Assembly: GCA_910580235.1 (NCBI GenBank) | Contig: CAJTVU010000003.1 | Span: forward strand, 124,001-188,000 | Source: an uncultured Dorea sp. | GTDB taxonomy: Bacteria; Bacillota; Clostridia; Lachnospirales; Lachnospiraceae | Reading direction: 5' to 3' | Length of the DNA stretch: 64,000 nucleotides | Shown here: positions 55,067 through 62,427 of the stretch, in pieces | How the letters are laid out: the number at the start of each line of letters is the position of its first letter | Numbering within the stretch: the stretch's first letter is position 1 | Program-made: the position numbers and the translations under genes | Notes under the pieces: model-generated | Seen by the model: only the letters and a program-made list of their open reading frames with translations | What the model was told of the DNA's origin: nothing | Database searches by the model: none

Positions 55067-55612
55067 TTACTCCGCCGCTGGAGCCTCTTCTGCCGGAGCC
55101 TCTTCTGCTACAGCTTCTGCTGCTGGGGCCCCTCCCTGCTCTGCGATCTGATTAAGAACACGGGCAAGATTGGTAATTGGTGACTGCAGGCTTCCAAGCA
55201 GTTTGGAAAGCAGCTCTTCCCTTGAAGGAATGCTTGCGATCGCCTCAATCGCCTTCGCGTCATAGAACTCTCCTTCAACTACGCCTGCTTTCAGTTCAAG
55301 CGCCTTCGCCGTCTTCGCATACTTTGCAAGGATCCTTGCAGGAGCCGTCGCATCGTCCTTAGAGATAGCGATCGCACTTGGCCCTTCCAGAAGCTCGTCT
55401 AATGATGCAAATTCAGTTCCTTCAAAAGCTCTTCTCATCATCGTGTTCTTGCACACTTTGTAGACGATCCCAGCTTCTCTTAACTGCTTGCGAAGCTCTG
55501 TGTCCTGCGCCACGGTAAGCCCACGGTAGTCTACCAGCACAACGCTCGCCGCATCCTTTACGTCATCTGCGATAGCCTGTACGATAGGCTGTTTTAATTC
55601 AACTTTTGCCAC
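55067..55612 (-). CDS. rplJ: 50S ribosomal protein L10
   Basis: A 181-residue L10. The RNA-binding N-terminal domain (VVLVDYRGLTVAQDTELRKQ) and the L7/L12-docking helix (LLGSLQSPITNLARVLNQIA) are present. An Ala/Glu repeat tail (AEEAPAEEAPAAE) follows, longer than in short L10 proteins. The start is GTG 55612 with GGAGGTG upstream. It is preceded by an L10 leader RNA by which the protein regulates its own operon. Confidence 0.97.
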   Translation of the reverse strand: MAKVELKQPIVQAIADDVKDAASVVLVDYRGLTVAQDTELRKQLREAGIVYKVCKNTMMRRAFEGTEFASLDELLEGPSAIAISKDDATAPARILAKYAKTAKALELKAGVVEGEFYDAKAIEAIASIPSREELLSKLLGSLQSPITNLARVLNQIAEQGGAPAAEAVAEEAPAEEAPAAE

Positions 55613-55624
55613 GAATGGTACACC

Positions 55625-55840
55625 TCCTTATTAGATTTTGGTATCTATACCGCCGAACAGATATAAAAATATCTCCGTCCTTAAGAAGACACGGAGATCC
55701 ATAAATCTTATACTACGTCGGACTTTCGTCCGCCCGCCCCGATAAGGGCTTACGTTTAGTATTAAATCTATCCTTCCTCGGTAGGCGTGTGTGTACTTAC
55801 GCTTTTTCAAGCACCTACTGTCTTCGGCAGTTACTAATAT
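55625..55840 (-). ncRNA. Ribosomal protein L10 leader (autoregulatory) with attenuator
   Basis: The 5' part of the minus-strand transcript contains CTGCCGAAGACAGTAGGTG and later CCTACCGAGGA, the conserved bases of Firmicute L10 leaders. Further on, an 8-bp stem (ATCTCCGT, 55698-55691, with 55678-55671) is followed by ATTTTT, an intrinsic attenuator ahead of rplJ. Binding of the L10-L7/L12 complex is known to control such leaders. Confidence 0.88.
55664..55700 (-). terminator. Attenuator within the L10 leader
   Basis: ATCTCCGT and ACGGAGAT pair around a 12-base loop and are followed on the minus strand by ATTTTTAT, 50-90 bases before the rplJ start. Confidence 0.72.
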
Positions 55841-55869
55841 ACGATATCATAAAATACTTTTGATGTCAA
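55841..55869 (-). promoter_or_regulatory. Promoter of rplJ-rplL
   Basis: Minus-strand TTGACA (55869-55864) and TATCGT (55846-55841) are 17 bases apart, starting the transcript at the beginning of the L10 leader. Confidence 0.72.
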
Positions 55870-55930
55870 GTAAGCATTGGCACTTTCTTTCGCGGGAAAT
55901 TTTCAACAAATTGCACAAATTACGAACGCG

Positions 55931-56111
55931 GTCAGATGGAATGACTGGGATTTGCCGCACGCTGCATTTTCTACTCGGTTCGTCCATCTCTTACCCGACA
56001 TTCGCGAAAACTCTCCTTCGGCTCAAACAGTTCGCTCGGTGTCGGGCATTAGCACGAACCTCCTTACGAAAGCCTCGCTATCGCCACTCCACCCCAGTCA
56101 TTCCATCTGAC
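55931..56111. other. Long nested fold-back, part 1 of the rplA-rplJ element
   Basis: A perfect 19-bp inverted repeat (55931-55949 with 56093-56111) encloses further nested perfect pairs: GGTTCGT with ACGAACC (55977-55983, 56054-56060), CCCGACA with TGTCGGG (55994-56000, 56040-56046) and GCGAA with TTCGC. This forms one long imperfect hairpin of about 180 nt. There is no credible reading frame. It lies between the rplA terminator and the rplJ promoter, so it belongs to neither transcript. I cannot say whether it is an RNA or a fold-back mobile repeat, nor which strand matters. Confidence 0.75.
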
Positions 56112-56242
56112 TGCTGCTTTCCTAAAATCGTGCTATTTAGAGAAGCAAGATCTGAGTCTCTGTCCGGTTATTTCGATGGCCTTTTTTACACAGATGCGAT
56201 GAATATACGATCAAGAAGCAAAGGACTTCAAAGCTGGCATCG

Positions 56243-56472
56243 GTAAATCGCACAAACTGTATTCCGATCTGTGACTGTGAAGGATCTTAAAGCGTCTTAT
56301 GTTCTGTCTGCTCACAGTAATTCGTCGGCACGGATGCCGACGAAAGCCCGGCCTGCGCCATGGACGGCGCATAGAGGGCGGTTACGTCCGTATGCAGCCC
56401 CTGTTGCCAGAACATCTAGACGCTCTTAGATTCGGAACCCGGAACAGGCGGAATACAGTTTGTGCAATTTAC
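56243..56472. other. Branched fold-back, part 2 of the rplA-rplJ element
   Basis: A 24-bp inverted repeat with one mismatch (56243-56266 with 56449-56472) encloses a second stem (GCGTCTTATGTTCTG with its partner near 56407-56425) and two perfect hairpins, TTCGTCGGC/GCCGACGAA (about 56321-56345) and TGCGCC/GGCGCA (about 56355-56372). This is a multi-branched fold of about 230 nt. The outermost bases AAATTGCACAAA at 55911 also recur inverted at 56458-56469, as if parts 1 and 2 were one bracketed unit. Confidence 0.75.
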
Positions 56473-56513
56473 TCGGCTCTCTTCGCTCCTTTTCTCTCTG
56501 CATCTTATAGTAC

Positions 56514-56546
56514 AAAAAAAGGCCTGCGGAAAATATCCCGCAGGCC
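56514..56546 (-). terminator. Intrinsic terminator of rplK-rplA
   Basis: GGCCTGCGG (minus strand 56546-56538) pairs perfectly with 56529-56521, followed by seven T residues, 22 bp behind the rplA stop. Confidence 0.9.
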
Positions 56547-56567
56547 CCCTCTATCGCGCAATTCAAG

Positions 56568-57260
56568 CTATGAAAGCTTCAGTGGATTAATCTTAATCCC
56601 CGGCCCCATCGTGGAAGTGAGGACTACGCTCTTTAAGAACTGTCCTTTCACTGCTGCCGGCTTCGCTTTCACAATTGCTTCGATAAGCGTCTGGAAGTTG
56701 TCCGTAATCTGCTCCTCGGTAAAAGATACCTTCCCGAGCGGCACATGGATAATGTTTGTCTTGTCAAGTCTATACTCGATCTTACCTGCCTTGATGTCCT
56801 GCACTGCTTTCGCAACGTCCATCGTCACTGTCCCAGCCTTCGGATTCGGCATAAGCCCCTTAGGCCCGAGCACACGCCCGATACGCCCAACAACGCCCAT
56901 CATGTCCGGCGTGGCGACTACAACATCAAATTCAAACCAGTTCTCTTTCTGGATCTTCTCGATCAGCTCCATTCCTCCTACATAATCTGCTCCTGCCGCT
57001 TCTGCCTCTGCAGCTTTCGCGTCCTTCGCAAATACAAGAATGCGTACTTTCTTCCCTGTTCCGTGCGGAAGTACGACCGCTCCACGGATCTGCTGATCAG
57101 CGTGACGCCCGTCACAACCGGTCCTTATATGAGCCTCGACTGTCTCATCGAATTTTGCTACCGCAGTCTTCTTAACTAACGCTACTGCGTCTGCAACATC
57201 ATAGAGCGTTCCTCTGTCGACTGCTTTTGCAGCCTCAACATATTTCTTTCCTCTTTTCAT
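56568..57260 (-). CDS. rplA: 50S ribosomal protein L1
   Basis: A 230-residue L1 with the family start MKRGKKYVEAAKAVDRGTLY, the RNA-binding signature IGRVLGPKGLMPNPKAGTVT (about residue 128) and the C-terminal VVLTSTMGPGIKI. Length is standard. ATG 57260 follows GGAGG. It is the last gene before a strong terminator. Confidence 0.98.
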   Translation of the reverse strand: MKRGKKYVEAAKAVDRGTLYDVADAVALVKKTAVAKFDETVEAHIRTGCDGRHADQQIRGAVVLPHGTGKKVRILVFAKDAKAAEAEAAGADYVGGMELIEKIQKENWFEFDVVVATPDMMGVVGRIGRVLGPKGLMPNPKAGTVTMDVAKAVQDIKAGKIEYRLDKTNIIHVPLGKVSFTEEQITDNFQTLIEAIVKAKPAAVKGQFLKSVVLTSTMGPGIKINPLKLS

Positions 57261-57337
57261 CTAAATAACCTCCTTGTGGTAATGTCGGGATACCCCTCCC
57301 ACTTGTATGTGTTCCTAAACTGTCGCACTCTGCTCAT

Positions 57338-57760
57338 CTACTCTACTTTTACGCCCATAGAACGGCAAGTTCCTTCGATCATGCTCATAGCCGCCTCAAT
57401 GCTTGCCGCATTCAGGTCAGGCATCTTAAGCTCTGCGATCTCACGGATCTGATCCTTTGTAATCGTAGCAACCTTTGTCTTATTCGGAACGCCCGAACCG
57501 GATTTAATCTTACATGCTTTCTTAATAAGGACTGGAGCCGGCGGCGTCTTCGTAATAAAGCTGAAGCTTCTGTCGCTGTAAACAGTGATGACTACAGGGA
57601 TGATCATATCTCCCTGATCCGCCGTCTTAGCGTTGAACTGTTTTGTAAATTCAACAATATTCACGCCGTGCTGGCCAAGCGCAGGCCCGACCGGCGGAGC
57701 CGGGGTTGCTTTTCCGGCAGGAATCTGTAACTTGATGTAACCTTGTACTTTTTTTGCCAT
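57338..57760 (-). CDS. rplK: 50S ribosomal protein L11
   Basis: A 140-residue L11: the N-terminal thiostrepton-site domain (IPAGKATPAPPVGPALGQHG) and the C-terminal RNA-binding domain (IKKACKIKSGSGVPNKTKVA). Two ATGs fit; 57760 (MAKKVQGYIKL) is preferred because AAGGAGG is eight bases upstream of it but only two bases from the first. It lies 65 bp after nusG. Confidence 0.98.
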   Translation of the reverse strand: MAKKVQGYIKLQIPAGKATPAPPVGPALGQHGVNIVEFTKQFNAKTADQGDMIIPVVITVYSDRSFSFITKTPPAPVLIKKACKIKSGSGVPNKTKVATITKDQIREIAELKMPDLNAASIEAAMSMIEGTCRSMGVKVE

Positions 57761-57825
57761 TTTCATTACCTCCTTGTGGTGCTTCCGGGGCTTTCTTCCC
57801 CTCCCACTGCATTAATTTGCTGCTT

Positions 57826-58341
57826 CTAAAGTTTTTTGACTTCTGCGAAACCAATTTCAACCGGCGTTTCGCGGCCGAACAGTTCAACATTAATCGTAAG
57901 GCTCTGCTTTGGAATGTTCATGCTCTGGACTACGCCGACAGTGTCGGCCCATGCACCCGCGACAACCTGGATCGTATCGCCTTCCTTAAAGTCTACAACG
58001 ATGTTCTCCTGCCTTATGCCAAGCGGCGCCATCTCTGCGGCAGTAAGCGGGACCGGTTTTGATCCGGGCCCTACGAAGCCTGTGACGCCTCTTGTGTTAC
58101 GTACAACGTACCACGTGTCGTCATTCATAATCATATGAATCAGGACATAACCGGGGAACATCTTCTTCTGTACTGCCTTCTGGACTCCGTTCTTAAGCTC
58201 CAGCACATCCTGCATGGGGACGCGCACCTCAAGAATCTGCTCTTCCAGATGCCTGTTCTCAATCGTCTTATCAATGTTGGCTTTTACTTTGTTCTCATAC
58301 CCTGAATAGGTATGGACTACATACCATTTTGCCTCTGACAT
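57826..58341 (-). CDS. nusG: Transcription termination/antitermination factor NusG
   Basis: A 171-residue NusG. The NGN domain starts AKWYVVHTYSGYENKVKANI, and the conserved FPGYVLIHMIMNDDTWYVVR is near residue 70. A C-terminal KOW domain follows (FKEGDTIQVVAGAWADTVGV). ATG 58341 follows AAAGGTGAG; the longer frame upstream overlaps secE and lacks a site. Confidence 0.97.
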   Translation of the reverse strand: MSEAKWYVVHTYSGYENKVKANIDKTIENRHLEEQILEVRVPMQDVLELKNGVQKAVQKKMFPGYVLIHMIMNDDTWYVVRNTRGVTGFVGPGSKPVPLTAAEMAPLGIRQENIVVDFKEGDTIQVVAGAWADTVGVVQSMNIPKQSLTINVELFGRETPVEIGFAEVKKL

Positions 58342-58372
58342 AAACTCACCTTTCCTGCCCGCCAATTCCAGA

Positions 58373-58579
58373 TCAGCCAAGGCTGACCAGAATATCAACG
58401 CCGTTCTGCACCAGGAAATCAATCAGCGCTATGATGATCCCCAACGCTACAGATACAGAAACAACTGCCGCCGTCCGTTTCGCAACTGCCATCTTATCTG
58501 GCCAAATGACTTTTTTAAACTCGCTTCCAAGCCCTTTGGCCCAACTCTTCTTTTGAGCATTCTCACTCATGACATTCAC
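58373..58579 (-). CDS. secE: Preprotein translocase subunit SecE
   Basis: A 68-residue SecE with the amphipathic motif EFKKVIWPDKMAVAKRT and a single C-terminal membrane helix (about 38-62), the normal short Gram-positive form. Two ATGs (58579 and 58570) both suit the AAGGAG site. It lies between rpmG and nusG, as in most Firmicutes. Confidence 0.96.
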   Translation of the reverse strand: MNVMSENAQKKSWAKGLGSEFKKVIWPDKMAVAKRTAAVVSVSVALGIIIALIDFLVQNGVDILVSLG

Positions 58580-58594
58580 ACTCCTTTCACGCGG

Positions 58595-58744
58595 CTACTT
58601 TGTCTCCTTGTGCAATGTGTGTGATTTACAGAACTTGCAGTACTTCTTTGTCTCCATACGTTCCGGATGCGCTTTCTTATCCTTCATCATGCTGTAGTTA
58701 CGCTGCTTACATTCTGTACATTCCAATGTGATTCTCGTACGCAC
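58595..58744 (-). CDS. rpmG: 50S ribosomal protein L33
   Basis: A 49-residue protein, MRTRITLECTECKQRNYSMM at the start and YCKFCKSHTLHKETK at the end. The two CxxC pairs mark the zinc-binding type of L33. The start is GTG 58744 with GAGGTGGAA upstream. It is the first gene of the rpmG-secE-nusG-rplK-rplA transcript, 15 bp before secE. Confidence 0.95.
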   Translation of the reverse strand: MRTRITLECTECKQRNYSMMKDKKAHPERMETKKYCKFCKSHTLHKETK

Positions 58745-58849
58745 AACTTCCACCTCGCTTCATTTTGCTTCAAATTCACTGTTACCGGCAGTTTGCGAGA
58801 CTGCCAATTTCCAGGCATAAAAAAAAAGCCTACTTCCATTCGCTAAGAT

Positions 58850-58878
58850 AGTGTATCACACAACCTTGAAAAAATCAA
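58850..58878 (-). promoter_or_regulatory. Promoter of rpmG-secE-nusG
   Basis: Minus-strand TTGATT (58878-58873) and TACACT (58855-58850) are 17 bases apart, about 105 bases ahead of rpmG. Confidence 0.68.
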
Positions 58879-58914
58879 GGCTTTTCGCCACTTTTTCCAT
58901 CTGCAGAAAATCTT

Positions 58915-58943
58915 TTGCCTTCTGTCAGCTATAATGCTATAAT
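58915..58943 (+). promoter_or_regulatory. Promoter of the HD-GYP gene
   Basis: TTGCCT (58915-58920) and a consensus TATAAT (58938-58943) are 17 bases apart. Confidence 0.72.
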
Positions 58944-58952
58944 GAAGTCTCA

Positions 58953-58994
58953 CCCTCATCGCACGGGAGGCGTGCGCTCCCTGTACGATGAGGG
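58953..58994 (+). promoter_or_regulatory. 5' leader hairpin of the HD-GYP mRNA
   Basis: CCCTCATCG (58953-58961) pairs perfectly with CGATGAGGG (58986-58994), and GGGAG with CTCCC inside it. The hairpin begins at the predicted transcription start and ends 28 bases before the ATG. No T-tract follows, so it may stabilise the mRNA or bind a regulator. Confidence 0.6.
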
Positions 58995-59022
58995 CATCAA
59001 CAAAAGACAAGAAGGATAGATT

Positions 59023-60306
59023 ATGAAAGAACTGACAATTGAAAACCTTCAGGACATCATTGTCCGCACTTTAAATCATATTGATCGCCGGCTGACCGGC
59101 CACGGCGAACGGGTCGCTTACGGGACTCTGCTTATGCTGAAAGAAGATCCCCGATTCTCCTATATCGAGACTTGCAAGATCATATGGACGATCCTTCTCC
59201 ACGATATCGGGATCTTCCATAATATGGCAAACGTAGAAGGTCTGTTAAAGAACGAGCGCGCTTCAGCCTTCTTACATGCCCATTATGGCTCCTTCTTCTT
59301 AAAATATCTCAGCCCCTACCCCGAGTATGCGCCAATCGTGTACTACCATCACTCCAGCCGGGAGGACGTAGAGAGCGCCTGCATGAGCGAGAAAATGAAG
59401 TGGGCCTGTAAGTATATGCAGGCGCTGGACGCCGCAGACCTGTACTGCGTCTCCCACCCTGAAGCCAAGTCTGATCAGCTGCTTGGCTTTTTAAGCCGTT
59501 TAAGCGCCAAACGCTACGACAAGAGAGCCGTGGACATAATCATGGGGCTTGTACGCAAGTACCAGATACCTCAGAATCTTATATTGGAAAATGTACACAG
59601 AGAGCTTCTGCAGTATTTAAAAAAGATGCACGTCACTGAAGAAGAGAAAGCCGCGCTTTTACAGACTCTTGTAAGCTTCATTGACTTCCGGAGCCACTAT
59701 ACCGCCCTCCACTGCGCTATTATGGTCCATGTAAGCGACATGCTTGGAGGACTGTGCGGGCTGGACGAAGAGACGCGGGCCGCTCTGCATATAGGCGCCA
59801 CCCTCCACGATCTGGGGAAGATCGCCATTCCGGTCGAGATTCTGGAATCTCCCGGAAAACTGGCGGGAAAAAACTGGGAAACTATGAAATCTCACGTCTC
59901 TCTCACCGAAGAGATACTAAGAGGGCGGGTTCCCGACAATGTGCTCCACATTGCCATACGACATCATGAGACTTTAAATGGAACAGGCTATCCTCTGGGC
60001 TTAAACGCAGACAGCTTAGATCTGCCTGCGCGTATCGTCGCCGTCGCAGACATCGTGAGCGCTCTCTCGGAAGAGCGCAGCTACAAATCCGCTTTCCCTC
60101 TCGATGAAGTGCTGCAGATCCTGTGGGATATGGCTGACAGCGGAAGGATCAGCCCCGAGGTAGTCCGCATCCTGGATGACAATAAGGAGGAGATATATGA
60201 GGCTGCCCGGGAAAAAGGGCGGAAGACTTCCGAAATGTACGACAAGATCTACCGCGAATATGCCCTTAGTGTACAAAAGTACGTTGAGGATAAGCCTTCC
60301 AAATAA
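59023..60306 (+). CDS. Tandem HD / HD-GYP domain protein
   Basis: A 427-residue cytoplasmic protein with two HD domains. The N-terminal one (residues about 20-140) has GHGERVAYG and LLHDIGIFHN. The C-terminal HD-GYP (about 225-400) has HCAIMVHVS, ATLHDLGKIAIP, MKSHVSLTEE and RHHETLNGTGYPLGL. HD-GYP enzymes hydrolyse cyclic di-GMP or related dinucleotides; the needed His/Asp residues appear intact. No receiver or sensor domain is fused. It is transcribed alone from its own promoter through a hairpin leader to a terminator at 60321-60356. Confidence 0.9.
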   Translation: MKELTIENLQDIIVRTLNHIDRRLTGHGERVAYGTLLMLKEDPRFSYIETCKIIWTILLHDIGIFHNMANVEGLLKNERASAFLHAHYGSFFLKYLSPYPEYAPIVYYHHSSREDVESACMSEKMKWACKYMQALDAADLYCVSHPEAKSDQLLGFLSRLSAKRYDKRAVDIIMGLVRKYQIPQNLILENVHRELLQYLKKMHVTEEEKAALLQTLVSFIDFRSHYTALHCAIMVHVSDMLGGLCGLDEETRAALHIGATLHDLGKIAIPVEILESPGKLAGKNWETMKSHVSLTEEILRGRVPDNVLHIAIRHHETLNGTGYPLGLNADSLDLPARIVAVADIVSALSEERSYKSAFPLDEVLQILWDMADSGRISPEVVRILDDNKEEIYEAAREKGRKTSEMYDKIYREYALSVQKYVEDKPSK

Positions 60307-60320
60307 CATAAGCAATAAAA

Positions 60321-60356
60321 AGGACGTACGCTTTTTACAAAAGCATACGTCCCTTT
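60321..60356. terminator. Terminator between HD-GYP and hemerythrin genes
   Basis: GGACGTACGCTTT (60322-60334) pairs with 60340-60352 with one wobble. It lies between convergent stop codons and can serve both. Confidence 0.75.
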
Positions 60357-60399
60357 CTATATATCGGCAATATTGCCGTACCACCGCCTGTATGTAATT

Positions 60400-60795
60400 T
60401 TATTGTTTCAAAAATGCGCCCAACTTCTTATCCTCCGTTCGAATATGGCTGACAAGCGCGCCAATGTGCATATTCAAGTTGCTCAGATCTGCCATGCTCG
60501 GCCCTTCATCCGGGATGTTGCCGACAATCTCATTGAGCCTCCTTTTATATCCTTCATGAAACTGCTTATGTCCTGGGAAATTCGGGTACTTCGCCTTCAT
60601 CTGGAGATCTTCCTCATGGGAGAAATGTTTATCCACATAATCAATAAGGAATTTAATCGCCGGTTCCATGGAAGCGCGTCCCTGACCGTTTGAGCAGGCA
60701 TCCATCAGTGCGTTAACAGCACGGAACAGCTCCTTGTGCTCTCCGTCAATGATGAAATTGCCGGTCTCTAAATCTTTTGTTAGCTCATATCTCAT
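60400..60795 (-). CDS. Bacteriohemerythrin
   Basis: A 131-residue hemerythrin. Di-iron ligands are visible in order: DGEHKELF, HFSHEEDL (HxxxE), GHKQFHEGY and HIRTEDKKL. It would bind O2, or sense O2/NO, in an anaerobe. ATG 60795 (MRYELTKDL) is preferred; the TTG at 60807 abuts the GAGAGG site. It is transcribed alone, convergent with the HD-GYP gene. The 190-bp gap to the next gene is AT-rich and shows no other feature. Confidence 0.93.
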   Translation of the reverse strand: MRYELTKDLETGNFIIDGEHKELFRAVNALMDACSNGQGRASMEPAIKFLIDYVDKHFSHEEDLQMKAKYPNFPGHKQFHEGYKRRLNEIVGNIPDEGPSMADLSNLNMHIGALVSHIRTEDKKLGAFLKQ

Positions 60796-60989
60796 AATTA
60801 TTAACAACCTCTCTTTTCATTCTAATATATTCTAATATTGTAAAATCCTGTCAGACAGGCGCGGATTATTTTTTTATTATAAATTGCCGATGTTTGGACT
60901 ATATCACATTATTTACCAGTCGTCAAACATAACTTTACATGTACAAGAATAAGTGCAAGAGCAGGCCGCCTCCATTTATGAGCTCCCAC

Positions 60990-62273
60990 CTATGCGCTCA
61001 GAAGCTTCTCAATGCTTACCAGCTTTACGCTCAGGACGAAGATCTCTGTCGCCAGCTCCAGCTCCTCCACAGTCGGGAATGACGGAGCGATCCGTATATT
61101 GCTGTCATGCGGATCCTTCCCATAAGGATAGGTCGCCCCTGCGGCTGTCATAATAAGGCCCGCGTCTTTTGCCTTGGCTACGATTTTCTTCGCACAGCCG
61201 TCAAGAGAGTCAAAGGACATGAAATATCCTCCAAGAGGCTTCGTCCATGTTCCGATCCCCAGACCGCCAAGCTCCCTCTCTAGCACATTTTCCACCATCT
61301 CGAACTTCGGGCGGAGTATCTTGGCATGTTTACGCATATGCTCGTACATTCCCTGCATATCTTTGAAGAACCTCACATGCCGCAGCTGGTTCAGCTTGTC
61401 ATGGCCGATCGTCTGGTATTTCATGTACTCTTTCGCATCCTCTATATTCGCCCTTGACGCGGCCAGCGCAGCAATGCCAGACCCCGGGAACGATACTTTC
61501 GACGTGGAGATGAATTTAAAGACCATGTCCGTATTCCCGGCTTTCACACATTCGTTCAAAATCTCCAGGATCACGTCTCTCCTATCATCGTAAAGATGGT
61601 GGATCGAGTAAGCATTATCCCAGAAAATACGGAAATCTTCCGCCGCCGGCTTAAGGCGCGCGAACCTCCTTACCGTCTCGTCAGAGTAGGACACGCCTGT
61701 CGGGTTAGAATATTTCGGAACGCACCAGATCCCTTTCACTGAAGCGTCCTGAGACACCAGCTTCTCTACCATATCCATGTCAGGCCCCGTCTCATAGAGC
61801 GGGACATTGATCATCTCAATCCCAAAAAGCTCCGTAATCCCAAAATGTCTGTCATACCCTGGAACCGGACATAAGAATTTCACCTTCTTAAGCTTTGCCC
61901 ACGGGGTGTGCCCCATGATACCGCAAGACATGGCGCGCGCCACTGTGTCAAACATAACGTTCAGGCTGGAGTTCCCATAGATCAGTATATTCCTCTCCGG
62001 CACTTCCGACATATCTGCAAGAAGCTTCCTTGCCTCTGCGATCCCGTCAAGCACGCCGTAATTTCTGCAATCCACGCCTTCGGAGCTTACCAGATTGCAG
62101 TCTCCTGTCAGGACATCCATAAGACCATTGCTTAAATCCAGCTGGGCTTTTGACGGCTTCCCGCGGGACATATCCAGATTCAGCCCTTTCTTCTTTACCT
62201 CTTCATATTGCTTCTCCAATTGTTCTTTCAAATTATGCAGTTCTTCTTTTGACAGCTTGCTATATGGCTTCAT
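60990..62273 (-). CDS. Class I aminotransferase of the MocR-like/aspartate aminotransferase group
   Basis: A 427-residue PLP enzyme. Recognisable parts are GKPSKAQLDLSNGLMDVL at the start, NSSLNVMFDTVARAM, WCVPKYSNPTGVSYSDETVR, IFWDNAYSIHHL (PLP-binding Asp/Tyr) and the Schiff-base Lys in FISTSKVSFPGSG (about residue 260). The sequence type matches the family annotated as aminotransferase class I/II, aspartate-type, in clostridia; no GntR DNA-binding domain is attached. The amino acid substrate is uncertain. It is transcribed alone. Confidence 0.9.
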   Translation of the reverse strand: MKPYSKLSKEELHNLKEQLEKQYEEVKKKGLNLDMSRGKPSKAQLDLSNGLMDVLTGDCNLVSSEGVDCRNYGVLDGIAEARKLLADMSEVPERNILIYGNSSLNVMFDTVARAMSCGIMGHTPWAKLKKVKFLCPVPGYDRHFGITELFGIEMINVPLYETGPDMDMVEKLVSQDASVKGIWCVPKYSNPTGVSYSDETVRRFARLKPAAEDFRIFWDNAYSIHHLYDDRRDVILEILNECVKAGNTDMVFKFISTSKVSFPGSGIAALAASRANIEDAKEYMKYQTIGHDKLNQLRHVRFFKDMQGMYEHMRKHAKILRPKFEMVENVLERELGGLGIGTWTKPLGGYFMSFDSLDGCAKKIVAKAKDAGLIMTAAGATYPYGKDPHDSNIRIAPSFPTVEELELATEIFVLSVKLVSIEKLLSA

Positions 62274-62328
62274 CAGGAAATCCCCCTACTCTTTTTTTAT
62301 TCTATATGCTATTCTATTCATAAAATGA

Positions 62329-62357
62329 AAAAAATGCAAGTTAAACTTGCATTTTTC
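62329..62357 (-). terminator. Palindromic terminator behind the nucleotidyltransferase-like gene
   Basis: AAAATGCAAGTT and AACTTGCATTTT form a near-perfect palindrome with A-runs before and T-runs behind, typical of an intrinsic terminator readable on both strands. It lies 70 bp behind the stop of the leftward gene at 62428. Confidence 0.8.
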
Positions 62358-62427
62358 TTCAAATTCCCATTGAATTAATCAATTTTTAATCCAAATATGC
62401 AATTTTATCCCCTTAAACTCTCACAGT

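Noticed and set aside
55791..56246. Plus-strand frame of 151 codons in the rplA-rplJ gap
   Set aside because: It would run across the rplJ promoter and both arms of the inverted repeat; composition and lack of ribosome binding site argue against coding.
56299..56985. Plus-strand frame of 228 codons running from the rplA-rplJ gap into rplA
   Set aside because: It crosses the fold-back element and the rplA terminator and is antisense to rplA; no protein features.
58745..59022. Possible tRNA gene near secE/rpmG, as found in some bacteria
   Set aside because: No cloverleaf or T-loop consensus could be found here or elsewhere in the window.
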